DNA from: Terriglobus aquaticus
GTDB taxonomy: Bacteria > Acidobacteriota > Terriglobia > Terriglobales > Acidobacteriaceae
Reading direction: 5' to 3'
DNA length: 64,000 nt
Assembly: GCF_025685415.1 (NCBI RefSeq)
Contig: NZ_JAGSYB010000001.1
Location: 3,968,001 to 4,032,000 of the forward strand
Part shown: positions 35,201 through 43,178 of the stretch, piece by piece
Layout: every line of letters begins with the position of its first letter
Position numbering within the stretch: position 1 is the stretch's first letter
Made by a program: the position numbers and the translations under genes
Notes under the pieces: generated by a model
Seen by the model: only the letters and a program-made list of their open reading frames with translations
What the model was told of the DNA's origin: nothing
Databases searched by the model: none

Positions 35201-35839
35201 ATGGGTGAGTTGCACCGGGCGTTGGGAGATATTCAGAGCATTCGCCGGCAGGTGGCGGGCGCGACGGAGTTTCGAGGGTACGGCCCGGCGGCGCTGGCGG
35301 GAACGGCGGTGCTGGCGGTGGTGGGAGCGCTGTTGCAGGCGTTGCTGGTGCCAGAGCCGATGGCAGATCCGAGAGGCTACTTCGCCGTTTGGGTTGGGAC
35401 TGCGGCGTGCTCGGTGGTGCTGGCGGGCGTGACGATGTGGACGCGGAGCCGGAGGCTGCACTCGGGGCTGAGCGACGTGATGATCGGGATGGCGGTGCAG
35501 CAGTTTGCGCCGGTGCTGGTCGCGGGATCGCTGGTGACGCTGGTGCTGGCGCGGTGCGCCGCGGCGCAACTGTGGATGATGCCGGGGTTGTGGATGGTGC
35601 TGTTCAGCTTGGGCATTTTTGCGTCGTGCCGGTTTTTGCCGAAGCTGATTGCGACGGCGGGAGCGTGGTATCTGCTGACGGGGCTGTTGTCGCTGGGGCT
35701 GGGTGACGCGAGGGCGCTGTCGCCGTGGACGATGGGCTTCGCGTTCTTTGCGGGGCAGATGTGGATCGCGGGCGTGTTGTGGACGGCGGGCAAGGTACTG
35801 GACGAGGAGGATGGAGATGGCTTTGAAGAAGCGGAGTGA
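35201..35839 (+). CDS. Five-to-six-helix membrane protein co-transcribed with the winged-helix regulator
   Basis: A 212-residue membrane protein. A soluble N terminus (GELHRALGDIQSIRRQVAGATEFRGYGP) precedes about six hydrophobic helices; it ends acidic (DEEDGDGFEEAE). I do not know a function; similar proteins are commonly found beside winged-helix regulators and CreD. ATG 35201 is preferred over GTG 35192 for its AGACGG context. Its 3' end overlaps the regulator gene by 23 bases. Two operator copies upstream suggest control by that regulator. Confidence 0.7.
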   Translation: MGELHRALGDIQSIRRQVAGATEFRGYGPAALAGTAVLAVVGALLQALLVPEPMADPRGYFAVWVGTAACSVVLAGVTMWTRSRRLHSGLSDVMIGMAVQQFAPVLVAGSLVTLVLARCAAAQLWMMPGLWMVLFSLGIFASCRFLPKLIATAGAWYLLTGLLSLGLGDARALSPWTMGFAFFAGQMWIAGVLWTAGKVLDEEDGDGFEEAE

Positions 35840-36206
35840 GCAGGAGGCGCGGACCGGCGAGGACGGGCGGTTCGCGTATGAGGGGTTGGATCGCGTGATC
35901 CACGAGCGGGCCCGTTTGGGTGTGCTGACGGCGCTGGTGACGAATCGCAAGGGTCTGACATGGAACGAGCTGAAGACGATGTGTTCGTTGACGGACGGCA
36001 ACCTGAGCCGGCACCTCGGGATTCTGGAAGGGGACGGGCTGGTGGTGCAGGAGAAGGGTGAGAGCGGGAACCGTCCGCAGACCGTGGTTAAGGTGACGCC
36101 GGAGGGGAAGAAGCGGTATGTGAGCTACCTGAAGACGCTGGAGCAGGTGGTGAAGGATGCGGCGGCGGAGGCGACCGGGCGGAAGCTGGGCTTCGCGCGC
36201 GGTTAG
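35817..36206 (+). CDS. Winged-helix transcriptional regulator (HTH_34/MarR-like)
   Basis: A 129-residue regulator with a single winged-helix domain (about residues 30-110): RLGVLTALVTNRKGLTWNELKTMCSLTDGNLSRHL is the helix-turn-helix, and KGESGNRPQTVVKVTPEGKKRYV the wing. ATG 35817 is chosen because GAGGAGG sits six bases before it; the frame is open further but overlaps the membrane protein. Palindromes in front of its operon and of creD are its likely binding sites, so it should autoregulate and control creD. Confidence 0.85.
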   Translation: MALKKRSEQEARTGEDGRFAYEGLDRVIHERARLGVLTALVTNRKGLTWNELKTMCSLTDGNLSRHLGILEGDGLVVQEKGESGNRPQTVVKVTPEGKKRYVSYLKTLEQVVKDAAAEATGRKLGFARG

Positions 36207-36254
36207 GGAAACAGGGACGAGGCGGCGCGATGGTGCCGCCTCTTTTCGGGGCAT

Positions 36255-36275
36255 TCACTTTGCAATGCAAAGTGA
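36255..36275. promoter_or_regulatory. Perfect palindromic operator in front of creD
   Basis: TCACTTTGCA, central A, TGCAAAGTGA: perfect over 21 bases, ending 22 bases before the creD start. It is the same sequence as the two sites at 35129-35178. Confidence 0.85.
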
Positions 36276-36297
36276 GTGGAGGGCAGGAGGAGGGTGG

Positions 36298-37776
36298 ATG
36301 GGAAGTCCAGTATGGGGTGGACAGGGCTCGATGCCAGGGCCGCAAGGAGCTGCGGGCATGCCAGGCGGCTCGTTCGGAGTTGGGCCTCGCTTGGATGCGA
36401 TTTCGCGGGGGCTGAAGTTCCTGGTGGTGTGCGGCCTGGCGTTGCTCATGAGCTTGATGGCGCTGTTTGTGGCGTGGCTGACGGAGGATCGCAGTACGCG
36501 AGCAGCGAGTGTGCGGCAGGAACTGAGCGCGGAGGCGGGTGGCCCGCAGATGTTCCTGGGACCTGTGGTACTGGTGCCGTACACGGAGCCGAATGCCGAC
36601 CCGAAACAGCCGGCGCGGGAAAGTGTGTTCGTGTTTGCACCCTCCGTGGGCAAGGCAGACGTGGTGGTGCAGGCGGAAGAGCGTCGGCGGTCTTTGTATC
36701 GAGTGCCTGTGATTCGGAGCGAAGTGACGTTGGAGAGCGATTTCCAGCCGGAGGACCTGCGGGCTGTGCTGCCCGCACATGCAACGGCAGACTGGTCGCG
36801 AGCAGCGATTGCGATCGGCGTTAGCAATGCAAGGGCGGCACTCAGCGATGGTGTGCTGGAGACAAAAGATGGGCCGGCGCGACTGGGCCCGATCGAACTG
36901 CAGCATGTCCTGGCGATCGACGCGCCCGCAGAGAACGCGCGAGGGCTGGTGGGTGGCAATGCGCGCGCGTTAACGGTGCTGGGCGTGAACGCCGCGCACC
37001 TGCAGAGCAGCGGAGCGTTTCAGGTGAAGGCGCGGTTGAACTTCAGCGGTGCGGAGCGGGTGACGTTGCTGGCGTATGGGCGAACGACCGCAGTCACGAT
37101 GCAGGGGAACTGGGCCGACCCGGGCTTCACGGGACCGGTGCTGCCGCAGGAGCGCAGTGTGACGAAGCGTGGTTTTGCGGCGAGATGGTCTGTGCCGTCC
37201 ATGGCGCGCACCCTGGGCGGTGTGGTGGACGTGACAGCGATGGGAACACTGGGCGAGACCGCGATGACGACGGAGCTGGTGGAGGTAGCGGATGCCTACC
37301 AGTCGGTGGAGCGGGCGCTGAAGTATGCGCCGTTGTTCCTGGCTCTTGTGTTTCTTTCCTACTTCCTGTTTGAGGTGACGGCGGGGCGCCCGGTGCATGT
37401 GGCGCAATACGTTCTGGTGGGCGTTGCGCAACTGGTGTTTTATTTGCTGCTGCTGTCGTTCGCAGAGAGGATCGGGTTCGATCTGGGATTTCTGTTGGGC
37501 GGAGTGGCGACGGTGCTGCTGCTCGGACTGAACGCCGGATGGGTGTTCCGCAGCGAGCGGGAGAGATGGCGGGCGCTGGTCATCTTTAGCGCGCTGTACG
37601 CGATGATCTATGGCCTGTTGCGTATGGAGGACAACGCCCTGCTGCTGGGAGCGCTGGGGAGCTTTGCGGCGATCGCGGCGGCGATGTTCTGGACACGCGG
37701 GCTGGACTGGTATGGCGGCGAGAGCGCCCGTGCAACGCAGGGCAGTCACTCTGCCGATATGCAGACCGGAGCGTAG
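36298..37776 (+). CDS. creD: CreD-like inner membrane protein
   Basis: A 492-residue CreD family protein. An N-terminal helix after a 40-residue Gly/Pro-rich leader (FLVVCGLALLMSLMALFVAWL) is followed by a large periplasmic domain containing GPVVLVPYTEP and QVKARLNFSGAERVTLLAYGRTTAVTMQGNWADPGFTGPVLP, then about five C-terminal helices starting with FLALVFLSYFLFEVTAGRPVHVAQYVLVG. CreD is linked to envelope integrity and, in some bacteria, beta-lactam and colicin tolerance. ATG 36298 has AGGAGGAGGG just upstream. The regulator gene lies upstream in the same direction, not CreBC, so control differs from E. coli. Confidence 0.92.
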   Translation: MGSPVWGGQGSMPGPQGAAGMPGGSFGVGPRLDAISRGLKFLVVCGLALLMSLMALFVAWLTEDRSTRAASVRQELSAEAGGPQMFLGPVVLVPYTEPNADPKQPARESVFVFAPSVGKADVVVQAEERRRSLYRVPVIRSEVTLESDFQPEDLRAVLPAHATADWSRAAIAIGVSNARAALSDGVLETKDGPARLGPIELQHVLAIDAPAENARGLVGGNARALTVLGVNAAHLQSSGAFQVKARLNFSGAERVTLLAYGRTTAVTMQGNWADPGFTGPVLPQERSVTKRGFAARWSVPSMARTLGGVVDVTAMGTLGETAMTTELVEVADAYQSVERALKYAPLFLALVFLSYFLFEVTAGRPVHVAQYVLVGVAQLVFYLLLLSFAERIGFDLGFLLGGVATVLLLGLNAGWVFRSERERWRALVIFSALYAMIYGLLRMEDNALLLGALGSFAAIAAAMFWTRGLDWYGGESARATQGSHSADMQTGA

Positions 37777-38435
37777 CTATGGCACGAGGCAAGCTGACGA
37801 GGCTGGAGCTGCTGCTGGAAGTACCCAAGCCTATGAGGAGAGAACAAGAGTGCGAAGTGCGGGACGATGTTGACCTTCCAGAAAAGGCCAAATCTGCAGG
37901 GCGGGAGGGGGCGGGAGCGACGGAAGACTCGTGGGGAGCGAGACGTCTCGTCGCCGAGCAGGAGGGAATGGTGCTGAGCTGGAAGGCGGGGTGCGCGGAG
38001 GGGAGATCTGCGCGGGGGGATGATGTGGGTCTTTAGGGGCCGGTCTGCGGTTGTGGCGCGGGCCGGGCTGGTTGCGAGAAGGCCGAGCTAGGTTCCGAGG
38101 AAGCGGGCTAGGAGTTGGATTCGAGCGATGCGCAGCGCGTGGCGACCAGCGACGGGCTGAGGATCATAAGGACGAAGGCGAGGCCGGCGAGGAGTTCATG
38201 CATGGGGGAGTTGCTCTCTTTCATCGCGGGCGAACCGTTCGGTCCCGCTTGCAGGATCAGAATCGGGCATTGCGGCGAGGCTTTCCATTGCACGAGGGCG
38301 TGGTGGGATTGGCCAATCCGGGGACAACGCATGACCCGTTTGGGGAAGTACCTTTGGCGCGTAGGGGGCAGGTGGGCAGGCCGGGCGGTGTGGTTGGCAA
38401 GGGAGTCTCGCTAGAATGGAGGGGTGTGGAATCGC
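37777..38435. other. Gap between creD and the transglycosylase
   Basis: About 650 bases with no convincing long gene. An 85-residue frame begins three bases after the creD stop (37779-38036) but is Glu/Arg/Gly-rich and unrecognised. On the minus strand a short membrane-protein-like frame is listed separately. The rest is G-rich non-coding sequence. Confidence 0.5.
38108..38224 (-). CDS. Possible small membrane protein
   Basis: A 38-residue frame, MKESNSPMHELLAGLAFVLMILSPSLVATRC and seven more residues, with a single hydrophobic helix (LLAGLAFVLMILSPSLVA). Short single-helix proteins with this MHELLAGLAFVLM pattern are familiar to me from acidobacterial genomes, but there is no clear ribosome-binding site, so support is weak. 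A longer frame starts at 38332 with a non-hydrophobic extension. Confidence 0.35.
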   Translation of the reverse strand: MKESNSPMHELLAGLAFVLMILSPSLVATRCASLESNS

Positions 38436-40451
38436 ATGGGCCGTCGGGCCGTTTCTGCCTCCCGTTGCTTTCTGGCAGTGCCGCTGCTGGGAGTGGTGTG
38501 TTTGACCGGATGTCCGGACGCGAACACCGCCGCAACGAACAGCAAGCCAGGGCCACAGGCGACCGCGCCGGCGCTGCCGAACACAGCGGGTGCGAGCGCG
38601 GCGAACGCGAGTGCGGGCGGACCGCAGACCAGTGAGGCGCAGCAGCGCAAGGTGCAGGCGCTGATGCAGCAGGTGGACAGCCACTACAACAGCGGTGTGC
38701 AGAATTATCGGGCAGGGCGGCTGGACGCAGCGCGGCTGGACTTTGATTTTGCCGTGGACCTGATGCTCACGAGCGGCATCGACATCAAGGCCGACCAGAC
38801 GCTGAACGATGAGTTTGAGCGGACAGTGAACGCGGTGAACGCGCTGGAGATGGACGCGCTGAAGCAGGGGAACGGCTTCAGTCCTCCCGAAGAAGAGACG
38901 CCGCTAGAGAGTGTGGCGGACCTGACCTTTCCGCCGGACCCGGCGCTGGTGGCGCGGCTGAGCAGCGAGCTGAATACGACGTCGGACCTGCCGCTGGTGA
39001 TCAACGACCAGGTTGCAGGCTACATCAACGCGTTTGCGAACTCGAGGTCGTTTACGGCGCACATGCGCGCGTCGCTGAAGAGGGCTGCGCCGTATCGGCA
39101 GATGATTCAGCAGGTGCTGAAGGAAGAGGGTGTGCCGCAGGATCTGCTGTACCTGGCGGTGGCGGAATCGGGCTTCCAGTTGCAGGTGGTGAACGCGAAG
39201 AGCGGTGCGGGCGGCATGTGGCAGTTCATGCCGTTCCAGGGTGCGTACGGTCTGCAGCGCAACGGCTACTTCGATGAGCGGTTCGATCCGGTGAAGAGTT
39301 CGCGGGCGTATGCGCGGTACATCAAGTCGCTCTACAACCAGTTTGGCGACTGGTATCTGGCGATGGCGGGGTACGACTGGGGTCCGGGCAACATTCAGAA
39401 GGCCGTGATGCGGACGGGCTATGCGGACTACTGGCAGCTGTTGCGGCGCAATGCGCTGCCGCGGGAGACGGCGGATTACGTTCCGAAGATCCTGGCGGCG
39501 GTCATTATGGCAAAGAATCCGGCGAAGTACGGCCTGGAAGACGTGATGGCGGAGAAGCCGCTGGAAGAAGATACCGTGCCGGTGGACTACGCGATGGACC
39601 TGCGACTGGCGGCGGATGTGACGGATTCGACGCTGGCGATGATTGTGCAGTTGAACCCCGCGCTGCTGCGTTTGAGCACGCCGGCAGGCATTCACTATGA
39701 CCTGCGCCTGCCGAAGGGAACGGCGGACGAGTTCACCAAACGGATTGCGGCGATTCCACTGGACAAGCGAGCCACGTGGCGCTTCCACGAGATGCGGGCG
39801 GGCGAGACGCTGGACCAGGTGGCGCAACTGTTTAAGGTGACGACGCACGATATTCGCGTGGCGAATGACCTGGCAGATACGGACCCGGTGGACGAGGGCG
39901 ATGAACTGGTGATCCCGGTGTACTCGGCGACGGCGCCTTCGACACGGCCGCTGGAGTACACGGTGCAGCGGGGCGACACGCTGGTGACGATTGCGGACCG
40001 GTTTAACGTGACGGCCGAAGAGCTGCAGCGTTGGAACCAGTTGGCGGCGAGCGATGTGGCTCCGGGAGCGACGCTGTATGTGAGCGAGCCGGTGCGACTG
40101 GCTCCGGCGGCGCGGTCGCATGTGAGCGTGCGGCGCGGTCGCGTCGGACGTGGCGCATACGGACGTGGAGCATACGGACGTGGACGGGCGGGCGCAGCGC
40201 GAGCCTATGCGGGTGGCCGGTATGCCAGTGCACGCGGTGGACGAGCGAGCGGCGGCGGACGAGCGAGCGGCGGCGGACGAGCGAGCGGCGGCGGACGAGC
40301 GGTGCGTGGGTACGCGGCGCCGTCGTCCGGACGTGCACGCAGCGGAGCGGCTTCAAGAGGCGCTGCACGTGGTGGGCGGACGAGCGCTGTTGCGAGAGGT
40401 GGATCGTCATCGCGCAGTGGAGCGGCTGCCGGTCACAAGCGTCGGCGATAG
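38436..40451 (+). CDS. MltD-like lytic transglycosylase lipoprotein with LysM domains
   Basis: A 671-residue lipoprotein (lipobox VCLTGC, Cys26). The SLT goose-lysozyme-like domain spans about 215-345, catalytic Glu244 in LLYLAVAESGFQ, with SGAGGMWQFMPFQGAYGL and MAGYDWGPGNIQKA as the other family motifs. Two LysM peptidoglycan-binding domains follow (about 445-492 and 506-552). The last 110 residues are Gly/Arg/Ala-rich with 18-nt DNA repeats. It cleaves peptidoglycan glycan strands, forming 1,6-anhydro ends. GTG 38424 is an alternative start adjacent to GGAGG; ATG 38436 has a long spacing. Confidence 0.9.
   Translation: MGRRAVSASRCFLAVPLLGVVCLTGCPDANTAATNSKPGPQATAPALPNTAGASAANASAGGPQTSEAQQRKVQALMQQVDSHYNSGVQNYRAGRLDAARLDFDFAVDLMLTSGIDIKADQTLNDEFERTVNAVNALEMDALKQGNGFSPPEEETPLESVADLTFPPDPALVARLSSELNTTSDLPLVINDQVAGYINAFANSRSFTAHMRASLKRAAPYRQMIQQVLKEEGVPQDLLYLAVAESGFQLQVVNAKSGAGGMWQFMPFQGAYGLQRNGYFDERFDPVKSSRAYARYIKSLYNQFGDWYLAMAGYDWGPGNIQKAVMRTGYADYWQLLRRNALPRETADYVPKILAAVIMAKNPAKYGLEDVMAEKPLEEDTVPVDYAMDLRLAADVTDSTLAMIVQLNPALLRLSTPAGIHYDLRLPKGTADEFTKRIAAIPLDKRATWRFHEMRAGETLDQVAQLFKVTTHDIRVANDLADTDPVDEGDELVIPVYSATAPSTRPLEYTVQRGDTLVTIADRFNVTAEELQRWNQLAASDVAPGATLYVSEPVRLAPAARSHVSVRRGRVGRGAYGRGAYGRGRAGAARAYAGGRYASARGGRASGGGRASGGGRASGGGRAVRGYAAPSSGRARSGAASRGAARGGRTSAVARGGSSSRSGAAAGHKRRR
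40237..40305 (+). repeat. 18-nt tandem repeat in the transglycosylase tail
   Basis: Three copies and a partial fourth of a GGCGGACGAGCGAGCGGC-type unit encode repeated GGRASG. It is preceded by degenerate GCATACGGACGTGGA repeats (encoding GRGAY). Confidence 0.75.
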
Positions 40452-40835
40452 TCGAGGACAGAAGAAAACGCCGCGTGAGACAGGATCGGTCTCACGCGGC
40501 GTTTGCTCTTTGAGTTGCGATTGAATGCAGTTTGAAGATGCGTTTTCGGTGCGATGCTCTTGTGCGCTTCCCTAGCCGGGAAAATTCTTCGGAGCCAGCA
40601 AAGTTGTGCTTGCCATTGCACAATGCGCGGTGCACCATAGTGCTGTGTTGCAACAGGGTCGATGAATCGTTGTGCAGTGCGATGTGACGCACGGTGAGCG
40701 ATTGCAAATCGTATCTGCTGAAAACACACAGAGGGATGAGCCGAGCGACGGAGGCTTCGCTGTTTCCCGTTGCACGTGCCGGTCGCATTGTCGTTTTGTT
40801 GCATCCTATGGGGCATCGCAAGCAGGAGGGTTCCA
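40452..40835. other. Gap holding a terminator but no gene
   Basis: Apart from the terminator at 40466-40511 I see no gene. The sequence from 40520 on is less G-rich than its neighbours; it probably carries the promoter of the acidic/basic protein, but no clear -35/-10 pair stood out. Confidence 0.5.
40466..40511 (+). terminator. Rho-independent terminator after the transglycosylase
   Basis: AAACGCCGCGTGAGAC (40466-40481) pairs perfectly with GTCTCACGCGGCGTTT (40489-40504). Confidence 0.9.
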
Positions 40836-42212
40836 ATGCTGTACGAGGATGAAAACCTGAAGCTGTACGCCGCTCCACAGGATGAGGACGAGGACTACGA
40901 CGAAGAAGAAGACGAGGACACGGACGACGAAGAAGAGGATGAGGACGACGACGACGATCTAGACGACGAGGATGATCTCGACGACGAGGACGACGACGAG
41001 GACGAAGAGGTCTCGACATCCGACGATGAGGATGACGACGACCTGGATGATGAGGACGAAGACGACGACACCCTGGACGACGAGGAAGACGACCTGGATG
41101 ACGACGATGAAGACGATGACGATGTAGACGCGAAGGGCGCGTCGAAGCTGGATGGAACCGGCAACGATTCCATGCTGCATGGCGAGCATCATGCGGAGCA
41201 GGCGACGCTGTATGCGTCGCCGTCTTCGCAGGTGGACCCGTACACGCCGCCGGATACGGAGTCGAGTGAGCCGGAGCAGAACCCCGCTGAGGTTGAACTG
41301 ACGGATGCGGCGGCGTTCAGCGAATCGCAGGGCGGTGAGGACGACGAGGACTCTGAGGCGGAAGCTGCCGCCTCAGACGACGTGGACACCGACGATGACG
41401 ATACTGAGTCGGGCGATGTGGAAGAGGGTTTGGAAGAGGCGGTCGCGTTTGCGGGCGCGATCGAAGTAGAGGGCGAGCCGAGCGGGGATGCGGCGTCTGC
41501 CGAGGATGAGACCGAAGAGGTTCCGGCGGAGTACAACGCGAACGCGGCGGGACGTCCGGCAACGGCCAAGACGAGCGCAAGGGTGACGCCGAAGAAGGCG
41601 GTTGCGGCGAAGAGCCAGGCAGCGCCAGCGAAGAAGACGGCGGCCAAGAGCCCGGCGAAAGCTGCAGCGAAGAAAGCGCCAGCGAAGAAGGTCGCGGCGA
41701 AGAAAGTTCCAGCGAAGAAGTCAGTGCCTGCCAAGAAGGTTGCAGCGAAAGCTCCCGCAAAGGCGGCCAAGAAGAGTTCCGCAGTGAAGTCGCCTGCGAA
41801 GAAGGTTGCACCCAGCAAGACCGCTCAGAAGAGTTCGGCGAAGGCAACGTCGCGGAACGGAGCGAAGGGTGCGAAGAAGTCTGCCACAACGAAGCCGGTA
41901 ACGGCAGCTCGCGGTAGCAGCAAGGCAGCCGGCAGCAAGGCAGCCAAATCCACACAACGAGGTACTACGTTGGCAACCAAGAAGGCAACATCCGCCAAGA
42001 AGACCGTAGCCAAGAAGGCCACGACGACCAAGACCCCTGCGAAGAAGACCGCAACCAAGGCAGCCGCGAAGAAGACGGCGACCAAAGGCACGGCGAGCAA
42101 GACCGCAGCGAAGAGCGCATCCAAGACCTCCGCCAAGAAGACCTCGGCGAAGAAGGCTACGACGACCAAGACAGCGGCGAAGAAGACCACCGCGAAGAAG
42201 GCGTCGAAGTAG
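40836..42212 (+). CDS. Bipartite acidic / histone H1-like basic protein
   Basis: A 458-residue protein in two opposite halves. Residues 15-100 are almost pure Asp/Glu (EDEDYDEEEDEDTDDEE...), continuing as a moderately acidic segment to about 245. Residues 250-458 are Lys/Ala/Thr/Ser-rich with KKxxAKK repeats (APAKKVAAKK, KTAAKKTTAKK) like histone H1 and AlgP/Hc1 tails. There is no folded domain between. The basic half should bind DNA or RNA; the acidic half may shield it or act as a histone-chaperone-like mimic. ATG 40836 has AGGAGGG six bases upstream. Confidence 0.75.
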   Translation: MLYEDENLKLYAAPQDEDEDYDEEEDEDTDDEEEDEDDDDDLDDEDDLDDEDDDEDEEVSTSDDEDDDDLDDEDEDDDTLDDEEDDLDDDDEDDDDVDAKGASKLDGTGNDSMLHGEHHAEQATLYASPSSQVDPYTPPDTESSEPEQNPAEVELTDAAAFSESQGGEDDEDSEAEAAASDDVDTDDDDTESGDVEEGLEEAVAFAGAIEVEGEPSGDAASAEDETEEVPAEYNANAAGRPATAKTSARVTPKKAVAAKSQAAPAKKTAAKSPAKAAAKKAPAKKVAAKKVPAKKSVPAKKVAAKAPAKAAKKSSAVKSPAKKVAPSKTAQKSSAKATSRNGAKGAKKSATTKPVTAARGSSKAAGSKAAKSTQRGTTLATKKATSAKKTVAKKATTTKTPAKKTATKAAAKKTATKGTASKTAAKSASKTSAKKTSAKKATTTKTAAKKTTAKKASK

Positions 42213-42275
42213 GTCGGCTGTAGCACCGTTTCAAAGGCAACACGGATGCGAGAGCGTCCGGAGTGATTCAGGCAA

Positions 42276-42312
42276 GTGAAAAGGCCCGGTCCCTGGAACC
42301 GGGCCTTTTCAC
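42276..42312. terminator. Bidirectional terminator
   Basis: GTGAAAAGGCCCGGT (42276-42290) pairs perfectly with ACCGGGCCTTTTCAC (42298-42312), with A/T runs at both outer ends of the stem. It separates convergent genes. Confidence 0.9.
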
Positions 42313-42341
42313 GTCTGTGGTGTGGATATTGCTGTAAGGAG

Positions 42342-42896
42342 CTATGCCTTCTGGGCGGACTGGATGGCGGCGAGGACTTCTTCGCTGTGGTTCTGCACCT
42401 TCACGTCAGGCCAGACCTTGACCACTTTGCCAGCGGGCGAGATGAGATAGGTGACGCGGGCGGCGAAGTGCATGGGGCCCATGGATTTGACCGGCACGTG
42501 GTATTCGTCGACGACTTTGTGGTCGGGATCGGCGAGCAGCTTGAAAGTGAGGTTTTCCTTGGTGCAGAAGGCCTTGTGCGAGTCGGCGGTGTCGAGCGAG
42601 ACGCCGAGGATGGCGGCGTGCAGGGCGTCGAACTTGGCCTGGTCGCGCTGGAAGTTGTGAGCTTCCAGGGTGCAGCCGCTGGTCATGTCCTTGGGGTAGA
42701 AGTACAGGACCACCCACTTGCCTTTGTAGTCGGCCAGGGAGACCTGCTTGTCTTCCTGCGAGGGCAGGGTGAAGCCGGGGGCGGAGGCGCCGGGTTCGAG
42801 CAGACCGTCCGAGGCGGCGGCCATGGCGTATCGCGCTGTGAAAAGGCAGGCGATCAAGGCGAGAGCGAGCGTGGACCAGAGCGCGATGCGTTGCAT
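42342..42896 (-). CDS. Secreted Bcp-like peroxiredoxin
   Basis: A 184-residue AhpC/TSA-family protein with a signal peptide (LWSTLALALIACLFTARYAMA). Catalytic Cys75 lies in MTSGCTLEAHNF, the Bcp/PrxQ motif; a Cys five residues on is absent, but another occurs in AFCTKENL. It should reduce peroxides in the periplasm, so it needs an extracytoplasmic thiol donor. Most Bcp proteins are cytosolic, so the signal peptide is noteworthy. It is convergent with the acidic/basic protein and ends near the shared terminator. Confidence 0.88.
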   Translation of the reverse strand: MQRIALWSTLALALIACLFTARYAMAAASDGLLEPGASAPGFTLPSQEDKQVSLADYKGKWVVLYFYPKDMTSGCTLEAHNFQRDQAKFDALHAAILGVSLDTADSHKAFCTKENLTFKLLADPDHKVVDEYHVPVKSMGPMHFAARVTYLISPAGKVVKVWPDVKVQNHSEEVLAAIQSAQKA

Positions 42897-42917
42897 GCGA
42901 GTAGTAGAACAGCGGCG

Positions 42918-42937
42918 TAGCGAGTCGGCAAGTCAAC
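42918..42937 (+). repeat. Decayed fragment of the TCAGCGGGT-type array
   Basis: AGCGAGTCGGCAAGTCAACG matches parts of the array at 31934-32037. It sits just upstream of the peroxiredoxin gene. Confidence 0.45.
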
Positions 42938-43054
42938 GATGCCGCAATTCACCGGGGTATTGGATAGGCAGCAGCCGGTAAGCGCGTCAGCGATTCGTTT
43001 CGAGACAGATATGGCCCTCATTGCCAACGGCTTCATGCCGATGACGCTGAAATG

Positions 43055-43156
43055 GTGAGTCTGATGTTGACACTGATCGCAGTGCTGTTGGCGATCCTCA
43101 TCGGGGCGGGATACATTCTGCCGCGTGCTCGAGAGGAGCGGGGCGCGTTCGACTGA
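43055..43156 (+). CDS. Possible 30-33 residue membrane peptide
   Basis: GTG 43055 or ATG 43064 opens a frame whose product is one hydrophobic helix (LMLTLIAVLLAILIGAGYILP) and a charged end (RAREERGAFD). Its GTG overlaps the TGA of a 15-codon frame starting at ATG 43011 (MALIANGFMPMTLKW). Translation is not proven; the architecture (helix then basic/acidic end) is typical of small regulatory membrane peptides. Confidence 0.35.
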   Translation: MSLMLTLIAVLLAILIGAGYILPRAREERGAFD

Positions 43157-43178
43157 GCCCGGGAGCGAGTGAGGCTGC

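Noticed and set aside
37779-38036. 85-codon frame right after creD
   Set aside because: It could be coupled to creD by position, but the composition (Glu/Arg/Gly) and lack of conserved-looking segments or ribosome-binding site gave no support.
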